A stretch of 64,000 nucleotides of DNA from positions 151,415,001 to 151,479,000 of the forward strand of contig CM032229.1 in the NCBI GenBank assembly GCA_019009955.1. Direction: 5' to 3'. Shown here piece after piece: positions 47,156-58,215 of the stretch. The translations under genes and the position numbers were made by a program. This stretch comes from Riptortus pedestris (taxonomy: Eukaryota > Arthropoda > Insecta > Hemiptera > Alydidae). A model generated the notes under the pieces. It did no database searches and had not been told where the DNA came from. It was given only the letters and a program-made list of their open reading frames with translations. Every line of letters starts with the position of its first letter. Position 1 is the stretch's first letter.

Positions 47156-48242
47156 TTTGTAGTGTACTCCACCAAGAAGCCTCCAACAACAAGACATCGC
47201 ATTTATTTACAGCTCAGCAGAAAGGCGATTAACTCTAAAAAATTTAACAAAAAAAAAAAAGAGCAGAAAAATATACAAGGGGTAGATATTTTGTGGTATA
47301 CTATCTAGTTGTGGAAATGGAATAAGTAGAGCTTGATAAATTATTTGATAGATTCGATTCAATTGACACAGTAAGTGCCTCGTCAAAAGTGACTTAATAA
47401 GTAGTACTACTAAGCTTATTTTTTCCCTGAAGGAAATACAAAAAAAGCCTTGCCCTACATATTTCATGCCCCATATGCTGCCTCCCCTCCTAAATTTATG
47501 AAAATGGTGATAATTTGATAACTACATGCAACTTCATAAATTCTATTTCCTTCTGAGAAAGAAGTGTAGAATATAGGGTTATAAATATTTTGTTAATGTG
47601 TCTACAACAAAAGGAAGTGAAATCATATGAGATATTGTAATCCAGTAAAGCTTTCTACGCCCAGCTGTTGTTAACTTCTTCAGATACAATCACCGAAAAT
47701 ACAAGAAGAAAGGCCATATCATAAAGTGAGGTATATATATTGACGATCTATATGCATTGGACCATCTGCGCTAGGCCTCCTCCAGGCACCAAGGATTTGC
47801 ATTATGCTAAAATCACCTCCATTGCTTTCTATGTAAGCCCGATATATTCTAACTCTTCTCAAGGCTATCATTATGAATGTGAAAAAATGTGGTCATGAAT
47901 ATAAGGCTTTTCCTTTTCTTTTTGCACCATTACATTTTTCTCTTTTTTGATTGAGAGGAACTATAATGTAAATTTAACGGTACGTCATATCTCAAGTTAT
48001 TATATAGTTGACTTTGACCCTTAACCCAATAAATAAATAAACTATGTTGTTTGATATAAATCTCAATTCTTTAAAGCACGTACTATATACGAGTATATAA
48101 TAATAATTCTACGGAATACTTGATCGACTAAGAAATATTTTAAATAGGTATTTTAAACAGTAAATAACTAAGTGTATAATGATTAACGGATTGTATACGA
48201 ACTTCCCTAGCCAAAAAATCAATAGCATATACTTTGTTTGAA

Positions 48243-48276
<34 letters not shown>

Positions 48277-50854
48277 CAATGAAAAGTTTCCTTAAGAGAG
48301 GTCTTAATGAATAAGAAAAAAGTTGCTTACATTAAATCCTTTCTCTTCAAATAAACACCCTGTGGCAGCTCATCAAATTTGTCAACAAATCCCAAAGACC
48401 AACAAATATTAAATAGAGCTAAATTAATAGTGACACACACAAGGAAACATAAATTATAATAAACGATTAATCTAGGATTTAAATGCAGACAAAAAAATCA
48501 GCACAATTCTAGACGGCTTGAAGATGGTGCTTTTGCATCTAAAGCACAATGCCAGCTGTACTCGACCATCAGCCAGTGACGACAGTCTGCACCGACAGAT
48601 ATGACAACTGTATCATCTATACTGGCGGGTCCTACCCTTTATTTGTTTTACTTTTATATTCATTTTTTAAAACTGATGTAATGTAAGACAAATAATGTAA
48701 TGTGTACAAGTTACTGAACCCGATTTGAGAAATAAATAAGAAAAGGGATTAACTCCCATTCAGAAAGAATTATTCCCCACTCATTTTTTTAGGTGACTTT
48801 TTCGATTACAGGATTAGATCTTTATTTTAATTATCTATTTTTGTGATAATGCTTCATTTAATTTTCATTCATATACTAACCTCCCCCCAAATGTCATCAA
48901 GAAAAATATTGACATTGCCATCATATGATCGGAGTTATTTTTTATTTATTTTTCTCCTCATAGTAACCCTAGGAGGAGTTATTTATTTGAATACATGTTC
49001 CATTCACACACCATTACATGTATGATTACATTTTTATTTTACAATATATACACGTTAATCAACTATCTACTCAAATATTATATAAAACAAATAATAATAG
49101 TTAAATTAAATATTAAAATAAGTCAGATAATTACAAATAAAATAATTAATAAATGAAATGAAAAAGTAAATAAATAAAATGAAAAACATATCAATTAAAG
49201 TTAAACTCAACCAACGTTTAATTTGAGAGTCTGTTAAAAATATTGAATTATAATACCCATTCCTCACAATCAACTTTACATTCTAGTGTATTTTTGTTAC
49301 ATCCATATCTATACTTTTGATAAACTTTATAAGTTTTTTATTATATTTGTTAAATATAATATGAGGTGGTTCTGGCCAATTATCTCCTTTTAAAATTATA
49401 TTCAGAGTTATAAAATGGATTGGAATGATTAGCAAATTAAGTCAGTTGTTTTTTTTTAACTTAATAATGATTGCAATATTATGCCTGTTTAAGTTGAGCT
49501 GTTAATTCGTTTAAACCGAAACAATTTGTTGACATCGTTAAAAGGTAGTTTTGATGGTATCTATGCAACATGTTTGCTCACTATTTCGTAAGTAATCCAG
49601 CCCTAAAAACTCTATGATCAGAATTGCCTTAAGGTGTTTTTTCAAGTTCTCTCTCCCTATTCGTGGCGTAAGAGTGATCTCTTCATTTAAAGTGTCATGT
49701 GAAGTGACTAACGGATAGCAGTCAAAGAAAAAGAAAATACTTGTGATAAAGTATTCATTAGAAACAATGTCTTCATTTAATACTGTTTGGTAACAGGATA
49801 TAGTCCAACAGCCTCTGTATCAGTAGTGAACGCATTTCCATAAATATGGGATAAAGTAAAACTAGAACAAAAAAAAAAAAAAGAAGTAAAGAGAACTATT
49901 AAATGAGAGGACTCAATTCAATAAATATTATATGCAAAAATTATTTAAATTGTTTAGAATGAGGAGCAGTGTTTATTTTTTCCTTCTTTTTCTCTGTTGC
50001 GCTGATTGGAGGCAGAATGAGTGCAAAAGGGCAAAATTAAATTTTTAGATTAGCCTATATATTGCTCTCATTGTCTGCAGCAAGCTCATAAACTACTCCA
50101 AGACCTATAATTTGTAGAATTTCCTACACACGGCTCAGTTCTCCGTCAGTTTCTCATGAAGAATGGGTGGGCGCGTTCACACGCTTCATTTGCAACACTA
50201 CTGCTAGCCTCTCATTAAATCATGCAAGTAAACAAATTGTCCTAGGGATATGTCTTGCTTCAATAGACTTGCTAGTGTCACTTCCTTGAGCCGCTCTCAC
50301 CTCAGTTTAGAAACCTCTCTGTTTATAAAAATAAAAAATGTATTATCATAATGATATATTATAAATTTCTTGCAGGTTTAAAATGATCATTTTTTTTGTT
50401 ATACACGGATGATTCAAAAATACAATTTTAGATTCAGAGCCAACTATGTCACCTTATTTTTATTCTTTGTGGAATTTCTGATTGTCTTTATGTAATTTCA
50501 TAGAACTTTTCATCTAATATCATTATTCTTTGCAGATTTCCTCTGATAGGATATATAATATTTTTTTATTTTATTTGGCTTGTGCCCCACATCGATGGTG
50601 ATTGGCAAGATCTCTAATTGTTAAGGGTTAGAAGAATAATATATTTATTCCTTCATGTACATTTGTTGTACTTTATTTTACATTATGGAAAATATTTCTT
50701 AAATATCTGATTGTTTCTCATATCCGTGCTTTGTCTAAATGAATATAATAAAAGTTATCCCTTTTAAGTCTTTTTAAGTATGCTGTATAATATAAAGATG
50801 ATGAAAACTTTAAAGAGTAGTTATTAGCCTCAAAATTAAACATTGTTGTTTGTT
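47156..50854. other. Long AT-rich stretch, no gene supported
   Basis: Several frames of 60-90 codons have no motifs. A minus-strand CTGAAGAAG...GAAAGC motif is at about 47651-47685, and a short (AT)n is at 48247-48274. The parts at 48500-48640 and 50060-50300 are slightly less AT-rich. Nothing else could be assigned. Confidence 0.35.
48247..48274. repeat. (AT)n microsatellite
   Basis: A short pure AT run. Confidence 0.9.
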
Positions 50855-50905
50855 TGGCCAATTAAAAATTGCGGCTACTTGAGCATTAAGGCAAATTAAC
50901 AGGCA

Positions 50906-50978
<73 letters not shown>

Positions 50979-50979
50979 G
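50855..50979 (-). mobile_element. Probable AGCAG fragment with (AT)n(AC)n microsatellite
   Basis: The text 'ccaattaaaaattgcggctacttgagcatta' and 'aacaggcaatttt' resembles the family's block just before the central microsatellite ('aaaaattgcgaccgctagagcgttaacagacaa'). It is followed by a compound (AT)n, ACAT and (AC)n run from 50909. No termini are present. Confidence 0.4.
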
Positions 50980-51254
50980 AGTCCAGGTGACAGGTGTATG
51001 CCACTTAGTTATTGGCTGCACTGATAATATATGTAGAATGCGGAAACTACATTGCTGTTAAAGAAAGTTTAATGTGGTGTTACTAGTATTTTTCTTTTAA
51101 TTGTGAATATTTATTCGAACCTCCATAACATGTTTTAATGTGCATATCTTTATATAATCGGTTGAAGTAAAAAAAAAAAAAAAAAAGTTTAGTTTGTTTC
51201 TATAAGATATTTTACCAGGAACCCCCTGTTTAGAGGAGTATTAAGTGCAAAACT

Positions 51255-51316
51255 TTATTATTATTATTATTTATTAACATCCTCTTTTTTGCAACTCAGG
51301 CTAATTGGGATGGAAA
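51255..51316 (-). mobile_element. tRNA-derived SINE, tail-end fragment
   Basis: Only about 60 bp remain: TTATTATTATTATTTATTAACATCC, then 'ttttttgcaactcaggctaattgggatgg'. This is 5' truncation of the main SINE, as expected for target-primed insertion. Confidence 0.7.
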
Positions 51317-51529
51317 TGCAAAACTGCAAATATTACCATTATTATGGGTTGTATTTGTCATATGCCACGTAAACAATTTTATTAATAAATTGATTCCCTT
51401 CTATTGCCGTTTTATGCATTTTGTTGTTCACGAGTGTCTGCATTCCGGTGAATACGATGATGTTCTTGCCCTTTTTAACTCAGGGCTCACCACCGCCACA
51501 GAGGTTCACTAGATAGGGTATTTTTTGTT

Positions 51530-51960
51530 CAGCTTTATATAAGTCAGGTTGTTTTATGCCCTTTAGTTCATTCCGATTTCTTTGTATTTTTTACATTTAT
51601 TAGTTTAGTTCTACGGAATGATTATTCGACACCTGTCCAGGATCTGGGGCCTCCCTTCAAATATTCAGGTTTTAACCTTTACTTATTTAAGGATTGTATG
51701 TGCAAGGGGATGGAACTGCTATTGGCCAGATTTTTAGTAGCAGAGAAGCTTATTCCATTACTTCTGTTTTTGTCGAACTCCTATAAACAGATCCAGTACT
51801 GAGGCTTTCTCCAGATCTTTGCGTTGAAGTCCCCTATCACAAACTTAACAATGTGCCATTGAATTCCACTATAGATCTGTTCTAATTGGCCAAAGAAGCA
51901 ACCTTCTAGCTTTTCCTCCTATTCCATTTGCTTATAAATTTATAATCGAGATATTAAACC
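51530..51960 (-). pseudogene. RTE-like LINE endonuclease relic
   Basis: On the minus strand, from about 51930 downward, an open run reads EEKLEGCFFGQLEQIYSGIQ and then VKFVIGDFNAKI before a stop. GDFNAK is the conserved catalytic-region motif of apurinic-type endonucleases in non-LTR retrotransposons, best known in RTE elements and their domesticated craniofacial-development-protein-2-like relatives. After one stop the frame continues with NGISFSATKNLANSSS, in the place of the usual NG..L..FA...NL...ST segment. Stops, missing residues and lack of any reverse transcriptase show it is dead. It matters because the SINEs here have an RTE-like tail. Confidence 0.5.
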
Positions 51961-53095
51961 AACGGACTTACTATGAAAGCTGTTTTTTTTTTCTGTTTAA
52001 TTTAGTCCACTCTTTCCATTGTACAGTGATTCATCCGAGCAAGTCAGAAAGACAGAATTATTATTTCATATAGATTCATTTATATAGGTGTGTGTTCGTG
52101 AAACGTGGAAGTTATGCCAATTTTTTTAATTGTTAATGCCTTTTTGTACTTTACCTGCTTTTAAAATTAAATATAGATATTGTACATATTTCAAATAGAG
52201 TTTATGTTACTTTTTATTTTTGTTGGAGTCGGGATCTGTAATATTATGTTACATATATATTTTATATGCGTGTGTATTATACATATAAATTATGTTATTT
52301 TCTAAAGTAGAAATAAATCAACATAAAAGTTAAAACTTATATTAACTAAAAAGATGGAATGTTTACTTTTAATTTCATATTAATTCAAAAATTATTCATA
52401 TTCTAAGATTTTTGAATGACTGTCTTTATTTAAGAAACTTTTCCAAAGTAGTGATAATAGGATCACACAAATTAAGTCCTCGTCATGAAAATAATTGACC
52501 TCATTCTAATTTTATGCTCCTGAACCTAAGACACTCTTTGTTCGTAGTTTTCTGGACTTTTTATAAATACACCTAATTGAACTGAAGGCAGTATTGATAA
52601 ATTCACTTCTTTGAACAATTTTTTTACAAATGGTCAAATAAACAAGTGAGATACACGAGTATAATAAAAGAGAGATGGTTCACTGAAGGATAAATAGTTT
52701 TACAGGAGATACCGGCTAAATATTACAAACACAAACGGTTTAGCTTGGTTATGAAAAAAAATTAGCTCAGACATGTTATTTTCAAAATTTGAATAATCGA
52801 AAACAAAGAAACATGCAGCATAAAATGTCCCATATCAATAATGTCACTGAATTAAGTTCTACCTGAATATGTGATATCATATGTAGGCTGAAATCATTTT
52901 AAGTACACTGTGTAAACAAAATTGAGAAGATATAAGATGAACTTAAGATGTTAAGTGATACAATAGCATCTTGGTACAAAGGAGCCCAAAAACTCGAAAC
53001 TCCTAATAGCTTTGTTGATATTCAAGTTACTATGTATTTTGTTCTATTTGAAACTCTTGCATATCAAGAATGAAATGAAATTGTATAATTTAGAG
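51961..53095. other. AT-rich unique sequence, nothing recognised
   Basis: No reading frame, RNA fold or repeat terminus is supported. Confidence 0.35.
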
Positions 53096-53595
53096 CATAT
53101 GTGGGCAACCCCTGCCCGTGGTAAGGTTTGATCTGGCTCGCGAGACATTTTGAAAAACCCAATCAAACAAAAATATTACACTACTTACCCCAAATGAGGA
53201 AGTTGAAGAGAGATTGGTGCGTTTTGCAGTGCTTATAAATGCGAAAAGTTCTTTTCATTGATGAAAGTTAATAAATTAAAAACTCGTACAAGGCTGACTG
53301 ACAATAATTTGGAAAATTCATTTCATTCAAATTGTATCAGTGGAATTAATTCAAACATCGATGGATTAGTTTCCCAAATTCAAACTCATTGATTGTACCA
53401 TGTTGTACCTATTTTTTAAATTTTGTTATTTTAATAAATTGTATTATAATTACATTGCCGTATAATTTCATGTCTGATATCTATCGTTAAAAATTATGAA
53501 CACTACTTTAAAATACACTACTTTTTAAAGCGGCCCGCGAACGTATTTGCACACTAAAGTTTGGCCCGCAACATGTTATAGGTTGCCCACACGTG
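53096..53595 (+). mobile_element. hAT deletion derivative, 500 bp
   Basis: The left end CATATGTGGGCAACCC and right end (reversed) CACGTGTGGGCAACCT form hAT-type terminal inverted repeats. The flanks ATTTAGAG (53088-53095) and TTCTAGAG (53596-53603) agree at six of eight bases, consistent with an 8-bp target duplication. The interior keeps the last part of a transposase. A fragment of the same family is at 35908-35972. Confidence 0.7.
53228..53392 (+). pseudogene. hAT transposase C-terminal remnant
   Basis: A 54-codon run ending in TGA at 53390 contains YKCEKFFSLMK, NKLKTRTRLTDNNLENS and a final DGLVSQIQTH. This is the end of the hAT dimerisation region in the form seen in GTF2I-repeat-2-like and related insect transposases (…CE.FFS.MK.NK…R.RL.D..L). 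The zinc finger and catalytic residues are absent. An upstream continuation in another frame (about 53185-53225) suggests a further frameshift. Confidence 0.65.
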
Positions 53596-53624
53596 TTCTA
53601 GAGCATAAAATGTGCAATAATGAA

Positions 53625-53828
53625 GTCACATAGGTCACTGGTCTTAAACTCGCTTAATAAACTTAGAATCGTGAGTCCGATTCTCACCTAAGCAATAGGA
53701 ATATATTTAGAGACTAACTCATTAAATACAATTTTTAGTCCCATCCTGGCTAGAAAGGAGTGGTAAACTGTAGAAATCCCGTTTCGATTAGCTTTAGTAC
53801 CACACAGTGGATGTTAATAAATAGTAAC
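53625..53828 (+). mobile_element. tRNA-derived SINE, forward copy
   Basis: It begins near 'aggtcactggtcttaaactcgc' (A-box region), has B box GTGAGTCCGATTCTCACC, then 'agcaataggaatatatttag', 'tagtcccatcctggctagaaagg', 'cccgtttcgattagc' and the tail GTGGATGTTAATAAATAGTAAC. It lies 30 bp from the hAT element. Confidence 0.75.
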
Positions 53829-53874
53829 ATGTCTATAAATCGGTTAAAAGTAAGATATGTTTACGATAAATCAT

Positions 53875-54030
53875 ATTATGGCCTTTAGAGTTTAACAGAC
53901 ACATATATATATGAACGAACCTCATTTCGAATAATCTCCTAGATAATTTCTATGAATATTTGAAGAAATATTTTGAAACGGAACCATGAGTAGAACTTCA
54001 ATACATTCTCTCCTTAAGGAAAACCGTTAA
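53875..54030 (-). mobile_element. AGCAG element, old 5' fragment
   Basis: The text 'ggcctttagagtttaacagacacatatatata', 'gaacgaacctcatttcgaataatctcctag', 'tgaagaaatattttgaaac' and 'atgagtagaacttcaata', CTCCTTAAGGAAAACC matches the family's microsatellite-to-5'-end part with many changes. Confidence 0.6.
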
Positions 54031-55047
54031 CAACAATTTGCGAATTTTGAGTTATGGAGTGGTGGTTTTGAGTAATGAATATGGTTGTGGTCATTTAGTT
54101 AATTATAGGTGTGTAGATATTTTCTGAATAATTGCTTGTACATGTTTCATCGCTTTAATGGTGTAGATACCCAAGAGGAATTTCATAAAAGGTGTAATAT
54201 TTTAAAATAGGTATCCCAGGAAGAGTTTGATTAACAGCTGTCATCGAGTACGCGAACATTAAAATCAAATTAAAGGCTCATAGTAGAATGTGCAAACGGC
54301 ATCGCATACTGAGGAGCAGTCGAGTCGCATGCGACCCAGCCGCTCACGTGGGAAAAGACTCGACAATTATATTGTAATTTCGTATTTCATAAGTCACTCT
54401 TTCTACGGAGCTATGAACTTTGGTAGAAAAGATCCGCTATTCGCTTGCGAAATATGCAAATAGAGTTGTGTACGGCCGGCTTCTCGGTCATGTGTTGGGT
54501 GAGAGGGTGGACCGTCCGCCTAGATAGGTATCGCCATGTCCCCGGGCGTGAATACATCACATCCACCGATCGATCCCCTATCGTTTCTCTCACTATATCA
54601 CGATTATACCGTGAGAATTATGATTGTGTAATTAATGTTTTGACGATTGATTTAGCATAGAGCGGGCCTGGGGAGAAGCTGCGTCCACTTTGAGAGGGAT
54701 CAGTCTCGTAAAACCTGATTTATTTGCAGACATCACTTAGCTGACTTCGAACCTATCTACTGCCAATCAATATACATTAACAGGAAGGAAAAATTATTCA
54801 AAGGCCTTTCGGGGATATTGAGTCATTATCACAGGTCATAAGTGAAACATTGACAGCGCTCGAACCGACGTAGTTCTTATTTTTACTCTACTATTCTATG
54901 AAACTGCTATCTCAGGGTCTTACTTGAAGTGGGTGACCTAAATAAATGGTCGACTTTTAATTTAGTATGAAGTCAGGAATGTTGACTTAAAATGAGTCAT
55001 GCAATTACTGAAAATTATATTAGAATATAATTAATTGCAATTTTTTG
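54031..55047. other. Unique block, partly GC-elevated; candidate exon or regulatory element
   Basis: From about 54290 to 54720 the composition is clearly more GC-rich. It contains the self-complementary GTCGCATGCGAC and an octamer-like ATATGCAAAT, and is open in both strands for 60-70 codons without motifs. At 54801-54838 the minus strand shows CCTGTGATAATGACTC...CCCCGAAAGGCC, the recurrent hairpin-GAAA motif. Confidence 0.3.
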
Positions 55048-55206
55048 GGGCTCAGGTAAGTCGGGAGAGTTAAGTGCTCGATTCAGACTTGGGCAGCAGG
55101 AATTTATTTTGTGGCGAACTAATTAAATAAAATGCTTAGTTCTATCCTAGCTAGATTACCCGTTCCAATTACCTTAGTAGCACACACAGGACGTAAATAA
55201 GCACTT
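55048..55206 (+). mobile_element. tRNA-derived SINE, diverged forward copy
   Basis: A head 'ggctcaggtaagtcgggagagttaa' passes with a small deletion to the B box GTGCTCGATTCAGACTTGG, then 'gcaggaatttatttt', 'agttctatcctagctaga', 'cccgttccaattacc' and the tail CACAGGACGTAAATAA. Confidence 0.65.
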
Positions 55207-55339
55207 ATTGTTAATTTTATTGAAAGTAACGTACAATTATAACTATAAAATAAGACGATTCTGAATTCGTGTGTGTACAGGTAAATGAAACCTGAAAAAA
55301 ATTCTATCTGCTACAGTATAACTAATCATTATGCTGATT

Positions 55340-56800
55340 GTTTTATGTCCCAAGGCCATTAAGTTTTTAACACAACTATACAATTACATATTCCGCACAA
55401 CCCATTTCTCTCTACTCTGCAAATTCGCGATTATACTCCTCCTCCTGAAACCTGGAATCCATCTTCTCCCTATTTTCTCAAAACTTTTTCAAAAATTTTT
55501 AATTAAGCGCCGTCTCCCAATTCTCCAAAGTCAAAACACTTACTTCCCATCAATTCGGATTTCGCTCTCGGCATTCAAAAGTACAGCAATGCCTTCGCAT
55601 TGTAGATCACATATCTGCATCTATCAAGCGAAAAGAGCACTGCACGTCAGCCTTTCTTGATGTAGCGCAAACTTTTGATAAGGTTTGGCATGACGGCTTA
55701 CTCTATAAGCTCAAGCTACTCCTTCCCAGCACATTTTACCTTATACTTAGATCCTATATTTCCAACACATTTTTCGAGTCCGTCAAGGAAACGAATACTC
55801 AGACTACTATCCTGTGGATGCTGGAGTCCCCAGGGCAGTGGCCTAGGACCACTACTGTATTTCATATACACATTTGACATCGCTACATCACCAATAACTC
55901 TCCTAGCTACCTATGCAGGTGACGCAACAATACTTTCATCCGATCCCAATCCTATTGCTGCTTCGAAAAATCTCCAATTCCACTTAACCGAGATCGAAAA
56001 ATGGTGCAATGCTTGGCGTATAAAGATCAACGAAAGTAAATCTCACCATATCACTTGTTCCTGTCCTCCTGTTTATTTCAACAATATTCCTTTACCTCCA
56101 GCCAGTTGTGTGTGCTAACGTGGATTACATGTAGACACCAGACTTTCTTGGAAATCCCACACAATAATTAAAATACAAGAACTTAACAGACGATTTGTAC
56201 AACTTTACGGACTGCTAAATAGAAAGTCTCCCTTGTCTACCGATAACAAACTAACAATATACGAGTTACTACTAAAATCAATATGGACATACGCAATAGA
56301 AGTGTGGGGTACAGCAAAACCTTCGAACATCAGACGCATCCAGACATCCCTATCCAAAGTCCTGCGCACCATAGTAGATGCATATTATGTTACAAACCAC
56401 ACCCTCCATAAAGATCTCGATATCCAATTTGTAAAGGTCTTAATTCCCTTAAGATTCAGAAAATTCCACAGCAGGCTGTCCAATCATCCTAATTCAGAAG
56501 TCCTAGCCCTTTCCAGTACCACTCATACATATTCCCCTCGATGGCACCTCAAGAGACAATGGCCCAGAGATCTCCTATAGAAGTGTAAAGTGAAGTGATA
56601 GCAGTGGCTATTTTCTTATCAAGTGCCATTCCTCCTTAGCTCTTGACTTCCTTGCCAGACAGGGGGAGGCTGCTCCTCTCATTGTACTGAAGGGGTGTAG
56701 CTTCTGTAGAGAGTGAAGGAGGACTATTGTATTGTACATACCACACATTCCCAAATGCATTCAAATGCAGACTGTAATATTCTTCTTATAAAATAAAATA
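55340..56800 (+). mobile_element. Jockey-clade LINE, 5'-truncated and dead
   Basis: The element keeps the reverse transcriptase from its early part to the C-terminus, followed by about 200 bp of 3' untranslated sequence and an A-rich end (TAAAATAAAATAATTAAG near 56785). 5' truncation is normal for target-primed insertions. Coding details are in the next entry. Confidence 0.8.
55352..56580 (+). pseudogene. Jockey-type reverse transcriptase, frameshifted
   Basis: Reading across at least three frameshifts and one stop shows the reverse transcriptase in order: LTQLYNYIFRTTHF and PIFSKLFQKFLIKRRLPIL (about 55370-55520), then in another frame the finger/palm part with SAFLDVAQTFDKVWHDGLLY (about 55645-55710, motif A aspartate), SPQGSGLGPLLY (about 55820-55860, motif B), and LATYAGDATILSS (about 55900-55940), where the catalytic FADD box has become YAGD. 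The thumb follows (IEKWCNAWRIKINESKS), then a stop near 56115 and a frame shift into SIWTYAIEVWGTAKPSNIRR, ending PRDLL at 56580. These features are diagnostic of the Jockey clade. The mutated catalytic box and broken frame rule out activity. Confidence 0.85.
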
Positions 56801-56948
56801 ATTAAGTACCAAAAATTGTTTTATGTATTTGTACCTTTTAACGTTTTGTAGAGCCTCTTAAAACGGTAAACCTTTTGCATGTCATAAGATCTTGCCTTTT
56901 TTATAGTTCATAGCTTTGTGAAACTTATATTCAGCTAGGCCAAATATA

Positions 56949-57552
56949 CTGACAGGCAAAAAATTCCACCCACTTGTAAAAAAAGTTTTATTTGTATATA
57001 ATACATGGTTTTTGTAGATAATACTTAGTATTCATTAAATTTTATAAACTTTTTTACCTTTAATAGCATTTTATCAATTATTAAATGTGTGTTTACAATC
57101 AAAATGTGATTGGCTAAGAAAATTTTGAAAAAAAAATTGAAAAACGAGCCATTGTTATTCCAGAAAAAATTAATGAGATCATCGTTTAGTCGCGTGTTTC
57201 CTCCTCTTGCCCTTATTACTTCTTGAAGCCGCCTCGGCATACTTTAAAGAGGCATTTTTAAACTTAATTTTGAAAAAATTAAAAGCCGGAAAAATTTGCA
57301 GCAAGAAACGGCACTGAACTAATGATACTGAATAAACATTTTGATTCCATAGAAAGTAAACATTGGAGTCTAGAGTCATTTCATTGAATTAGGGATTAAA
57401 GGTTACTGTCCTCCATATTGACATTCCTATTTGAAAACAAATAAAAAGATTACCTATTTATTCATTAAAAACAATATACCAATCCAAAGCAGAAATATTA
57501 TTAGATAAAAACATGAAAAAATCAAGTGGGTGGAATTTTTTGCCTGTCATTG
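56949..57552 (-). mobile_element. Tc1/mariner deletion derivative, about 604 bp
   Basis: Perfect 27-bp terminal inverted repeats start TGACAGGCAAAAAATTCC (56950) and end with the complement at 57549. TA dinucleotides lie just outside (56947-56948 and 57553-57554), with one or two bases of slack at each end. The inside keeps only the end of a transposase on the minus strand (57175-57245) and otherwise AT-rich filler. Confidence 0.75.
57175..57245 (-). pseudogene. Tc1-like transposase C-terminal tail
   Basis: The minus-strand reading SMPRRLQEVIRARGGNTR is the well-known end of Tc1-type transposases (…SMPRRLQ.VI.ARGGNTRY). Here the final tyrosine and stop are changed (NTRLNDD) and everything upstream, including the DDE domain, is missing. 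Confidence 0.7.
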
Positions 57553-57989
57553 TAAATCTAAGTTTTTGTTTTAATTTCGATTAATTGTGGAGTATTAGAG
57601 AAAATATTACACACTTCAATCGTTCTGATTGACACTTTTGAACTTATAATTTTCCTTTTATGCCTACTTGTTAGTTACTTTTGAATGTTTGTTTAGTAAC
57701 GCTTCAAAAGCGGAGGACATTTTCAATTTAATTAAGAAGTTAAGAGTTAATGTACTTACTGCCCCCAGTGCTGTGGGTAGACTAGACTTCAATGACGTCA
57801 GTCTCTCCTCCTCCAATCTCACACGCCTGGCGTGTATTTCTAAAGTTCTTTTCAAAGATCTACTTTTAGCAGAGTTTCTTTAGAAAAAAGAACTTCAGAG
57901 GTTCGTCACTTCACAAAATGACACAAAACTTCCTTCAAACCTTCAGGAATCATAGTATATGAGTGCCAAAAAGAATATCAGTTGTAATG
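57553..57989. other. Unique sequence, open on both strands but unassigned
   Basis: The stretch 57664-57883 is open for 63-71 codons on both strands and slightly GC-richer at its centre. No motif, start context or family is recognised. Confidence 0.25.
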
Positions 57990-58215
57990 TTTAAATTTCA
58001 TATAAAGTGTTTGTCTCTTCGCTCTTTAGCGGCAGTAAATTTCGAAATATTGAAATCAAACTCCATATTCAAACTTTTATCAGGAAAAGAAAGGCCATTA
58101 ACGTAGGGGTGGGGGTTAAAACGAGGTAAGAAATAATTCGAAATTAATCCGTTATTATAAGACGGAACGAGAAATGTTATATGTCAAATAGATTAGCAAG
58201 TTCAATTTTCTAAAA
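57990..58215 (+). mobile_element. AGCAG element, old core fragment
   Basis: It holds 'ttgtctcttcgctctttagcggcagtaaattt', 'caaactccatattcaaac', 'aaaggccattaacgtaggggtggggg' and 'gaaattaatccgttattataagacgga', the family's core without ends or microsatellite. Confidence 0.5.
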
